64,000 nt of DNA from Trichobilharzia regenti (taxonomy: Eukaryota; Platyhelminthes; Trematoda; Strigeidida; Schistosomatidae), in contig CALYDD020000398.1 of NCBI GenBank assembly GCA_944472135.2, positions 1-64,000 of the forward strand, in the 5' to 3' direction. A program made the translations under genes and the position numbers. Position 1 is the stretch's first letter. Every line of letters starts with the position of its first letter. This document shows positions 37,887 to 48,242 of the stretch, in pieces. The notes under the pieces are model-generated. The model did not search any database. It saw only the letters and a program-made list of their open reading frames with translations, and was not told the DNA's origin.

Positions 37887-40456
37887 TTATTTGGTTTGAT
37901 GTAAATATACACAACTTATTATTCTATGAAGTATTATTTATAAATATTTTAGTTTCAAATATTTTTCTTTTAATCAGGTTAACAAACCACTTCAGTTCTA
38001 CTTCAATGTGGATTTAAGAAAAGACAGAAGGGATGAGAAAGTGGGAAAAATTCACAAACTTACAAACTGCACTGATTTCATACAAAACGCTTCATAGAAT
38101 ATAAACAGATTTTATAATTGGACAACAAAAAATATTCTGTACAAGTTCTTTATGCGTGTATATAATCTACGGAGAAAAAATATGGAAGGAAATAACTTCC
38201 TCTGTAAGACAACGAGTTTATTGTGTTGAAAGACTCGATTTTTGACTTGTATATTATGTTTTGAATATTTTGTAGTGAAGAAGACGTTTTCAAAAAAGTA
38301 CCCCCCCTTCTGAAGGTCCTGGAACCAGGCACCACGGGGTGCCTGTTGTTGAACGATTCAAAAATATGAGGAAAAAACAGTTGTGCACCCCCCCCAAAAG
38401 CTTTTTTTAAAACTCTTTTAAAACTCTTTTTAATTCGCCACCAATGGTGTAACTTCAGTTCCCAGCAGGCCCCAACTCGATGTAAAGATATTTTGCATAT
38501 TTAAGGGGGAAGTGTAGATTTGCTGAAACCAATCAATATACTCAGTTGGATCACCGTATACACAGACAGGTTCATCATCATTGACGTATGCTGTAAGGCT
38601 TACGTATTCGAGTTCGTTGGAAGCTGGTGTGAATTCACGTTAATCAGGCGTAGACATCAAGTCTGGTGGATGAACATATGACACTCATTGTTAACTACAC
38701 AGCGGAATACTCTCACACATTGTATTCACCTATATCACACTCTTACACTTTTGCGTGGACACACTTCAAGTGGATTGAATACACACTTTCTCAGTCATCG
38801 TGATACTCTAAAATGTAAACGACTCTGATTTGTGCACATTTACTTGATCAAATGGAAGTGAACTGCAGTTAGGCGATCATGCGACTGTTAGAATTAAAAA
38901 TACAGGTCGAAATATTCCCGGAGTAAATAAAACACAACTGAGCCAGGAAGAGTTTCTTTCTGAGAGAAGTCATTTTCTGAGGCTGTAAAATCCTACTGAT
39001 ATTCATCATAAGACGTAATCCAGTGGATTGGTTAGGGACAGAAGTGAGCGAGGCGGGCTTTTTGGAGTAGTAAACTTGCAACACATTTACTCATAAGTGG
39101 CTTCTAAGTGAGAATTAAAAATATATACAACAGTCAGTCGTACATTTGAAAAATCAGTTTCAAATATGAAAAGGTTATAACTGTTACAGAATGTGGGGAA
39201 AGATTTTTGTATTTAGAATGGAGTACACTTGACGATTGTGGAGATATTGAAGACATACATGCGAAAAAATTTCACGTTTGGCACCATTGACGCAGTTATT
39301 TCAGAATAAGTGCGAATGATCAAGGCACAGATGAAACTAATGGTAGAATTCCAGACTCAGTGAAATCTCTCCGAACTCGGATTTCGGAGTTGTACTGAGG
39401 AGTCATCAAGTGAAACTCTGATTGGTATCCTACATAGCTAGGGAGAGATCAATGCAAAACTATCACTGACTGAATTCACGGGCATTTGGTGAACCGAAGG
39501 CACTCAGCCACATCACAGCCTTGTTCCACAATTACCTACAAGGTGTGATCGAAAATTACAGTAGGCTGTTGGTTTCACAATTTTTTGAGTGGCGGAGGAT
39601 CAGAAGATTCTTGAACACTACGCGAAAGTCTATGTGTATAAGAAGTTTGTCCAATCTCATATTCTACTGCAAAATAACTACAGACACTTAGGAGGTGTTT
39701 GGTGTAGGAATGACAATCCAAATCAAGATGTTTATCCGCACCGTATCCGTGTTCAAATGTATTTGCATATTTTTATGGTAAAGACGAAGTGAATGAATAT
39801 GTAAGGGAATAACCATTTGAGATAACTCTCCTGGGATAGTGAAAACAATATCAACGACTTATCAGGATGTCTGGAATAGCTTTTGGATTATGATCACTTT
39901 TTCTTCAATGAACTATGCGTCTTTGTTCCCATATTTTTGTGTCATTTGTATTCTTGATGCTTACAACTTGTCTTTGCGTTTATGCGATGAATCATTTATG
40001 CGTTTTCTAGGAATGTGATGTTGCTTTCGTGGATTAGGGATATTGCAAAAGTGGACTGTTTGAGATATGCATTGTGTGTGATTCTCGTATGGAGCATTTT
40101 CCATCCTGTCTTCCAAGAAACATCCTATCTGTTTCTGTGACTAGCCTCACAGTTGAATTTCGGTTTCACGTCTCTTCAGTCACCTACAAAATATTTTGTT
40201 CTAACATTAACAATTTTTAAAATACAGTTTACTAGTAGGTGAGAATGCACAACTTTATAGATCACAAATATATTTTTCAGAAAACACCATACAGAATATA
40301 CACAGATTTGCTAATTAGAGAACAGAGAATAATATATCAAATGGATATAAAAATATTTATTTAGATTGCACCGACGGAAGTAGTGTCGTTTGTCAGACAA
40401 TCCATGCACTTTGTTGTAAAATAAAACTTTTGACCTACTTTTGTAGAAGGAATTTC

Positions 40457-41015
40457 CTTGTGCTTAATTGGTAGTGGTTTACGGTAGCTGGCTGTTTGCT
40501 TCCATTTTCTTTGATAGTTTTGTTGCACCGCGATATGAAGTGGATGGGTTAGCGTTATTTTTTCTTGATTGGAAAATATATCATGACTGTCAACTACGCG
40601 TGAAAAATACCCATATATTCATAAGTAAAAAGACAGTTTTTTTGTTCAGCGAATAAATTCGTTTTCAACGACTTCATTTTCAAGCTGCACAGTTGTATTC
40701 ATATTCCAGGAAAAGGTTATTAATTGGCACTAGACAATTGCTCAGTCGATATACATATATATGTGATAAGAATAACGATAACTAAAATGTTACAAGGCGT
40801 GGAGTTGAGGTGGATAAATTACAGAATTTTTAAAGATTGTTCCATGAGTGGACTGATGCCAAAAATTTTGGTTGTGTTTAATTGGTAGTGGTTTATGGTA
40901 GCTGGCTGTTTTCTTTCGTTTTCTTTGATAGTTTTGTTGCACCGCGATATGAAGTAGATGGATTAGCGTTATTTATCCGATTAGAAAAGCCATCGTGACT
41001 GTTCACTACGCCTGA
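40457..41015 (-). mobile_element. Short PLE 3' fragment flanked by long target duplications
   Basis: A 267-bp PLE 3' end (40604-40870, minus) lies between two direct repeats of about 146 bp, 40457-40603 and 40871-41015. Both run from TGTG(C/T)TTAATTGGTAGTGG to CTACGC(G/C)TGA. In copy 1 and the palindrome arms the first flank is kept, the PLE is longer, and most of the second flank is missing. This is most simply a target-site duplication of unusual length. Confidence 0.65.
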
Positions 41016-42668
41016 TTGTTCTTCCTGTTGTAGGAATCACGGTGCTGTTTCATTAAGGCCACAAGATACTCAAGTTATCTATCTAACAAACTACAAACAT
41101 ATTCATTCTCTGCATGCACTGATTGATCACATTCTAAATACTGTATCTGTTTATGCATTTCACTTCACAGTTTTACACATCTCATGTAGTTTTGATCTCG
41201 AGGAATAATGTAGATTCTGTCATGTTGTTACGGTGAAATGATTTTTGTGGTGAGCAACACTTCAGTAGCACTGCAGAGGAATCACAGCAATTGACGTTTT
41301 GGTTGTAGGACATGCTTGTAAGTACGACGTCACATGGATGCACTCATTGAAGAGAAGTCATTCATTCTCATAATATATAAGCACGATATTTCTTCTAGTA
41401 TGTCTGCAGTAAGCATATTCATCAATGGACTCACTAGGGACGGATCACCCTTCCAGCTACCTTCGGAATGGATATGCTAACGAATATTTGACATTGACTA
41501 CGTGGAATTATTTATGCCGATATTGAAATTTCGTTTCTCCCAAATTCTATTTTCCTGATCTCTTCGCTGAATGTCTCCTACAACTTTTTCCCCGCCTCTT
41601 TCACACATGATGCTCTCTAAATCATCTTGAGTTACTTCTTCCCGTTTTACTCAAATTAGGCTTCCGTTCATGTCTTTTGCAAAGGATGCTGTTTAGTGTT
41701 CTCTTTTGAGTGCTTTTCTAGTGCACTTTCATTTCCTTCAGCTGTTTGTTTCGCCGTATGCCCGTGTTCCTTGCAGCTTTTTCTTTCTGGAGTGAAGGCA
41801 GTTGCTGATGAATGTCTGAAGACTCTGAATGTTTGAACACGAGCGTTGGTGAGGTATTGACAACTACCAATTATATCGAAAGTAATGACTGCTGTTTTTC
41901 AGATATTCTATTACTATTTTTCCATCAAGTTTTATTTTCCTTCAAATTATCATGCCATCTGCATATAAGTAAAGTTGGGGCCTTGTAAATGTATTTCACA
42001 AAGCATAAAGTGATATGATTTGTTTGATCTCGTGGAATTATGTTTCTGTGTAAGCAGAGAATCAAATGGATCGCCACTTTGATGGATAATAATCGGGATT
42101 TTTTCTTAATAATTAGACTTCACAAGGAAATGCGATATCATAGAAATCGATATTAAATTCGATATCGGAATCTTTTCTCGTGCGTACTTTCCATCATTTC
42201 GGTCAGCTCTATTCATGATGTTATCATGTATCGTATGAACTTCAAGTGAACATATTCTATGAATATTCTCAACAGTGTCCTAGAAATTTGTTTCATGACA
42301 ATTTTAATCTTAATCCATGAATCAGCCATTTTAATTTGAGTCATCAGACGTTTTTACAACGACTTGGTTACAGAGTCAAAAAAGAAAAGCGAATGAAGGA
42401 AAACTCTGTTTGACAGAAAACTTGACATTGAGCATACACAAGGATATTAGATTAGGTTGGGAAAACGATCTTCTATTCGTGTCACTTTCCAGTCTCACTG
42501 CTGAAGGCGGCTTGCTTAAATCATTGAGCTACCAAAATTACTTCCATCTGGATATATCATTGTGTTAATCGTCCAGTTATATCAAATGATCAATACATAA
42601 ACTTTCGCGATGATTTAACTTGCTCCCAAGTAAACGCTGTACACTTCGGTCACTTCTAGCCAACAATT

Positions 42669-43699
42669 CTTAAAACCCTATCATGTCACATCACGCTATT
42701 GTCGAATTCATCCAGATGACAAGACAAACATGCACTAGTGCTGGACAACTATTCCAAACACACTGACTTGATTTTGTAGGAGTAAGTGGTTGGCTAAATT
42801 CATTTGCCTTCATTTTACATCATTCAACAAAAGTGCTAGACAGTCACTGTTTTGGTTGACTAGTTAGGCTGTGGTTGGGCAGTCAATTATCCACGTCACT
42901 TCGATCTGCCACTCTCCAGTCAGCTAAGCAGACACCACTCCCACATGTTTCTGATTCTGAAATATATTTTGAGTCTTGCATTATGAAACTGTATCGTATT
43001 TGGTGGCTTTGTTGTCAAACAGAACAAATACATTTTGGTTTGATGATATCGGATTGAGTTGGCGAATAGGTGTATTGATGTCCTTCTTCTCGCAAAATTT
43101 TCATACATGCCCATTGGAGAAATCAATCCTTCGTGAGGATAGAACGGGACACAGCTATCCAGCACGTTCTTATAATGAAACTGTCTCATTAGAGCCTAAT
43201 TTCATTCATCATCTTGATCTAACTAAACATGAGTTAATTATTCAGTGGATGGCACTGTCTCATCTGGCATTCTGACCTATTCACTGTTGAACTGCTTTCA
43301 ATGCTGAGACATTCTGAAATGAAAGAATAGTGTTGGCGTATGGCAGGATTTAAACAGTAACCAGTACAGGCTTTTGATCGCGTCAGTGTGTCCAACTAAT
43401 TCATCACAACAAATGAGGTGCTCCACCTGTTATGATCAGGGGTAAATTAAGTTTTTGAATAAAATCAACGTTCAAGATCTTCATCAAAGTCCTAGACGCC
43501 TAGTTTAACACTCATGGCATAAATCTGAATTAAACAAAAACAATAACATGCATACTATGATCGGATTGATAGAACTTTCTGTAAAAACATAGAGCTCAGT
43601 CGACACGACGCGGAGCACTAGAATCATGACACAAATTAACCAGTATCTGTGTAAGCTCCATCACAATGGATGCCTGGACAAATTTATACATGTGATAGT
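42669..43699 (+). repeat. 1031-bp direct repeat, copy B
   Basis: Near-identical to 36856-37886, in the same orientation, at the start of unit copy 3. The surrounding unit sequences are clearly more diverged from each other, so this segment was recently copied or converted. Confidence 0.95.
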
Positions 43700-45645
43700 A
43701 ATATATAACTGTCTAGATGTGTTAATCATGAGGATTTAAATCAAATGGCCGGCCAGAAAGTATAATTAATGAGTAATTACAGGAAGATACGAACCGTGGA
43801 TAACTGATCGCTCAACAAATATAAAGGAGGAAATGAGACTTATAGAGCATTCATCGAGGACGCCGACGAATGACATCGCGCTAGTTGCAGGCTAACATGT
43901 TTACGTGTACATATTTCTACGGAGAAACAATATAGAGTGAAATGTGCCGTCTGTGAGACAACGTGTTTATAGTGTTGAAAGACACAACATTTGACTTGTA
44001 TATTATAGTACGAATGATTTGTTCTAAAGCGGACGTGGTTTGTGTCAGTTTGCTTATGTTTCCCTGAAGAGGTTTATTGTCTCGCTATGTGAATTTGATA
44101 GTGTTCACTTATTTGTTGGATTTAGGTGAGCGAACGTCATCATCCACTTGTGCTCATTCTTAGTTAGCTGTGATTTAATTCAGACTAATTCTCATTAAGT
44201 TACTGCAAAATATTGATTATTCTGTTGACTTTTGAGAAGTAGAATGAAATAGTCAAAGATGTGAACATGATATATTCAGGGAATTATAATTAATAAATTA
44301 TGATGAAGGCAGAGATACTACTGTGGTGCAAGTGGGTTTTACCGAGACATTTTGGCAATTCTCTCAAGGTAAACGATAAAATGTGACATGGATGGGAGTT
44401 GTAACATAACCTACGCCATTCAGCAGTGAGATATACTGAGCCACACACATGTTATTTTGACGAGACTTGTTTAAGTTGGGATTCATAGACCATCGGATCA
44501 TATCATACTGTCTGAATGGCACCACTGAGTGCCTCCTGTTGAACAATTGCATCTACGGGAAGGAAACAGCTGTGCAGAACTCCAGGCTGCTTTTCAAATG
44601 CTTCTTTAACTGATGTCAATTCGTCATCATTCGTGTAACCAATCAGTCCATAGCAGGCCCACACTTGATGTGCAGTTATTTTGTTTATTTTAGGGGGAAG
44701 TGTAGATTTGCTGAAATATATGAATATTCTTAGTTGGATCATCGTATACACAGACGGTTTCATCATCATTGACGTATACCTTAGAGCCTACTTATTGGAG
44801 TTCGCTGGAAGCTGGTGTGAATTCACGTTAATCTGGCGTAGACATCAAGTCTGGTGGATGAACATGTGCCACTCACTTTAAACTACACAGCGGAATACCC
44901 TCACACATTGTATTCACCTATATCACACTCTCATGCTCTTGCGTGGACACGCTTCCAGTGCTTTGAATACACACTTTCACAATCCTCATGCTACTCCGAA
45001 AGGTGAAAGACTCTTCTATGTGCACATTTACTTAATCTAATGGAAGTGAACTGCAGTTAGGCGATCATGCGACCGTTAGAATTAAATACAGGTCGAAATA
45101 TTGTCGACGTAAATTAAAGACAACTGAGCCAAGAAGAGTTTCATTCTGAGTGAAGTCATTTTCTGAGGTTGTACAATCCTACTAATTTTCACCAGAAGAC
45201 GTATAGTAGTCGATTGCTGAGTGACAGGAGTTCGCAGGGCGGACTTGTCAGAGGAGTAAACACAGTGACATATTTACTCGTAAGTGGCTTCTAAGCTAGA
45301 ATTAAAAATGTGTGCAATAGTCAGTGGTGCGTTCGAAAAAATGGTTTAAAATCAGGTATGGTTATTATTGTTACAGAATTCGGTGAAAGGTTATTGTTTT
45401 TAGAATGGTGTCCACTTGAAAAATGTGAAGGTAGTGAAAACATGTACGCGAATAACCAAGGCATAGATTAGTATCATGGCAGATTTCGAGAACCAATGCA
45501 ATTTCTCCGTACTTGGAATTTGGAGTTGTAATGAGGAGACATCAGTGAGACATAAAATGAACAATTTCCAACTGAAACTCTGAACGTTATCCAGTGAAGC
45601 TGGGGGGAGATCAATCTGAACATAACACTAGCTGAATTCCTGAGC

Positions 45646-45650
45646 ATTTC
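45646..45650. repeat. Target-site duplication (ATTTC), 3' side of LTR element
   Basis: Matches 48238-48242. The flanks GAGC-ATTTC and ATTTC-GTTAGCCGAAGG join into the sequence seen at the equivalent empty site of unit copy 2 (GGGCATTTGGTGAACCGAAGG). Confidence 0.85.
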
Positions 45651-45840
45651 TGTAATTTTTGTTATAGTAGTATTAGTATTTTGAGATGACAGAATTACAG
45701 GAATCCAACCAAAACACAGAGAGGACGGAATTTAGGAATTTGTATTTGGCGGAATTATTATTCAATTCATATGAGAAACATATTAACAATCCACAGTAAT
45801 TATTTAAACAATACAGAGATAGAAATTGTCAATCACCACA
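45651..45840 (-). repeat. LTR (3', in element orientation)
   Basis: 190 bp, starting TGTAATTTT on the plus strand and ending ATCACCACA. Shares GGAATCCAACCAAAAC, GGAATTTAGGAATT and GTATTTGGCGGAATTATTAT with the other LTR. Divergence between the LTRs is obvious, so the insertion is old. It contains the last codons of the integrase frame. Confidence 0.85.
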
Positions 45841-46287
45841 TCCGCCACACGTCGAATACCTCTTTGCGTATTTATAACGATGTCTCGGTTTGCTTGAAAG
45901 TAGCTGCGACCTTCTCATTGATTCTGTGATAATTTTTTCATCATTACTATCTGGACTTATTTCTGAATTATCAACAAAATCAGAATCAGTAGCGGAATCA
46001 TTAAAATTATAATTGAAACAGCCTACTTCATTTATTGTCACTTTGTCCAGGTGTCTGTTATGAACTGAGTAATCACTGATGTCTAATATATTCACCATTA
46101 GATTTCCAATATTTCGTAGTATGATTCCAGCAGAAAGTCTATAGTCATTCCCTTTGTAATAATGTACATTAGAGGTCGTGGACATCAGATGCTTTTTGAG
46201 AATTCGAGATTTGAAAAGTTTCGCAGGACTTTTACGATAGCTTGTATGCTCTGCATTCAACAGACGTAGTCTATGCATATACAGCAA
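45829..46287 (-). pseudogene. Integrase C-terminal remnant (gypsy pol end)
   Basis: A 152-codon open frame. Its N-terminal half resembles the tail of gypsy-type integrases: SYRKSPAKLFKSRILKKHL, a YYKGNDYRLSAGIILRNIG barrel-like segment, then HNRHLDKV. The rest is an acidic tail. The catalytic DDE part is absent, because the frame begins right after the deletion junction near 46290. The stop (45829-45831) lies 12 nt inside the LTR. Confidence 0.7.
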
Positions 46288-46297
46288 TTCCTCAACT

Positions 46298-48031
46298 TTA
46301 ATCAGTTGCTCTCATCTCATTCAGGTTTTTTCGTGTTTTCGACAGTTCACATTGCAACTTGGTTACCTCATTTTTGAAAACAGTGGATGCTTGCGTTTCT
46401 GAACTTGTAGTGGAGGTTTTCATTGGATTAGTTTGAGTATTTTGAAAAGTTGAAAGACACATTGACTCCATTTTACTAGACAGATCGGGAGAATTATAAG
46501 AATGTTGAGCAACATAAGTATTCGAACTTCTGCAAACAGTCTTGATGTGTCCAACTTTACCACATTTATAACACTTAGCACCCCACAAACGGCAAGTGCT
46601 TCGTAGATGTAACTTTCCACAAGAAAAACACGGGTTACTGTTTTTGATATCTCGCTGCATTCTGTTACCTGCGGACAACAGTTTGGATTGCTTTCCATGA
46701 CCACTTGTATTTTCGACTTTGGACAACATGACATCAGATACTGACGTAGTGGGAGCAGAGTATTCACTGTTGACATCTTCATATTTAATGCATAGATCTT
46801 TAGCATTTTGAAAGGTACAAGAAGGAATCTGAATTAACTCTTTCTCCAACCTAGGAATATTGATTCCAGCAATTAGACGATCACGTAGTTGAGTATGCAG
46901 CTGATCTCCAAAGTTACACTATGAAGCTTGTATTTGGAGTTGAGGAATAAAATCTTTAATCTTCTGGAATATATTTATTTATTCATAAATAAAAACACAG
47001 TTTTTGTTCAGCGAAGAAATTTCTTTTCAACGACTTCATTTTCAAGCTGTACAGTCGTATTTATATTACAGATAAAGGTTATTAAGTGGCACTAAATAAT
47101 TGCTCAGTCAATGTACGTATATATGTGATAAAAGTTATAAGGGGTAGAGTTGAAGTGGATAAATTACAAAAATATGAAAGATTGTTCTATAACAAAAATG
47201 TCAAGTGTCAAATGTTAGCCCCACGTGATTCATCTTTCAAAGTTATATACATGGCAAAATCCAATCGATCCAAAAGTTTACGTTTTCTGCACTTATGCAT
47301 AGCCGAAGCTTTAGCTATACATGAACAGAAACCTAAATTATGTGTTCAAAAGCGTTTTGTCAAACCCCTTTCTTTACCTTGGTCATAATAATTTTCATTC
47401 TAGTTTTTATTTTATTTTACCACTTGAATTCTTTCCACTTCACTTCACATCTTCATTCTTATCGTAATCGTACTCCTAATTTTCATAATTTTTTTAGACA
47501 ACACTTGACATTTTTGTTTTAGAACAATCTTTCACACTTTTTGTAATTTATCCACTTCAACTCTACCCCTTATAACTTTTATCACATATATACGTACATT
47601 GACTGAGCAATTATTTAGTGCCACTTAATAACCTTTATCTGTAATATAAATACGACTGTACAGCTTGAAAATGAAGTCATTGAAAAGAAATTTCTTCGCT
47701 GAACAAAAACTGTGTTTTTAATCTTCTGGTTGGGAGAATGTGCCAGTTTGTTGAACTGAGCCCTCTCTCGTGTTTCAAAAGTAGTTATTTGGAAGTGATC
47801 TATTAAACGTTCACGGAGTTTATAATGTGGCAGAGAAATTGGTTTATCTGGAAATTAAAGAGTCTTTACTAGGCTATATGCATCTAGCCCAATAACAGCA
47901 CAGAAATGAGCTGGAATTTTCTCATCCCGTACGTTATTCGAAATGCACCATGCATCAAAGCATTCAAGATAATCAGCAATCTCCCGCGAGGAACCATTTA
48001 TAGGAAATTTTCCCATGTTATTTAGTTCCAT
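46298..48031 (-). pseudogene. Gag pseudogene with zinc knuckles, interrupted by a PLE
   Basis: Starts at ATG 48031 just after the LTR. Capsid-like sequence runs to 47730, is split by the nested PLE, and continues from 46967 into the open frame 46298-46849. It has stops at 47855-47857 (TAA) and 46919-46921 (TAG). Two CCHC knuckles are visible: CFSCGKLHLRSTC (CX2CX3HX4C) and CYKCGKVGHIKTVC (CX2CX4HX4C), followed by a Ser/Thr-rich and coiled tail. Knuckles of this kind bind the element's RNA. Defective. Confidence 0.8.
46968..47716 (+). mobile_element. Nested Penelope-like element with inverted 5' copy
   Basis: Inserted in gag with a 13-bp target duplication TTTAATCTTCTGG (46955-46967 and 47717-47729). 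The right part is a PLE 3' end on the plus strand: the open segment from 47215 has LAPRDSSFKVIYMAKSNRSK and HEQKPKLC, the C-terminus after the GIY-YIG domain, then 3' UTR to 47716. The left part (46968-47214) is an inverted copy of that 3' UTR, so the element has terminal inverted repeats of about 220 bp. Its C-terminal frame is intact where the palindrome copies are shifted. Confidence 0.85.
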
Positions 48032-48041
48032 CGTGACGCCA
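48028..48041 (-). other. Primer-binding-site candidate of the LTR element
   Basis: TGGCGTCACGATGG begins three bases after the end of the 5' LTR, with the TGG expected opposite a tRNA CCA end. It overlaps the gag ATG. The tRNA was not identified. Confidence 0.5.
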
Positions 48042-48044
48042 ATT

Positions 48045-48237
48045 TGTAGTAATTTTTTGAAATCGCAGTATTAGCATTTCGAGAAGACAGAACTATAGGA
48101 ATCCAACCAAAACTCAGAGCGGTCGGAATTTAGGAATTCGTATTTGGCGGAATTATTATTCAATTCATATAAAAAATAAATTAACATGCAAGAGTCAGTA
48201 TTTATAAATACAGAGATAGAAATTGTCGAACATCACA
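48045..48237 (-). repeat. LTR (5', in element orientation)
   Basis: 193 bp, plus-strand ends TGTAGTAATTT and GAACATCACA, followed by the ATTTC target duplication. Partner of 45651-45840. Confidence 0.85.
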
Positions 48238-48242
48238 ATTTC
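48238..48242. repeat. Target-site duplication (ATTTC), 5' side of LTR element
   Basis: Second copy of the 5-bp duplication. The unit sequence resumes with GTTAGCCGAAGGC. Confidence 0.85.

Larger units (their letters stand above)
36856..42510 (+). repeat. Diverged tandem unit, copy 2
   Basis: Second copy of the large unit. It starts with the 1031-bp repeat and ends near the TTCGTGTCAC...CAGTCTCAC block (42480-42500) that also ends copy 3. It lacks the part equivalent to 27300-27830 and carries a different, shorter PLE insertion (40604-40870). Homopolymer runs (CCCCCCC near 38302 and CCCCCCCC near 38386) occur where copies 1 and 3 have ordinary sequence, a possible base-calling problem. Confidence 0.7.
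45651..48237 (-). mobile_element. Ty3/gypsy-type LTR retrotransposon, internally deleted
   Basis: Complete ends: two similar LTRs (45651-45840 and 48045-48237) flanked by the 5-bp target duplication ATTTC (45646-45650 and 48238-48242). The empty site is seen in related units (39480-39510). Read on the minus strand it has a 5' LTR, a primer-binding-site-like TGGCGTCACGATGG, gag, then directly the C-terminal end of integrase. Protease, RT, RNase H and most of integrase are missing. Gag carries two stops and a nested PLE. The element cannot move by itself. Confidence 0.85.
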
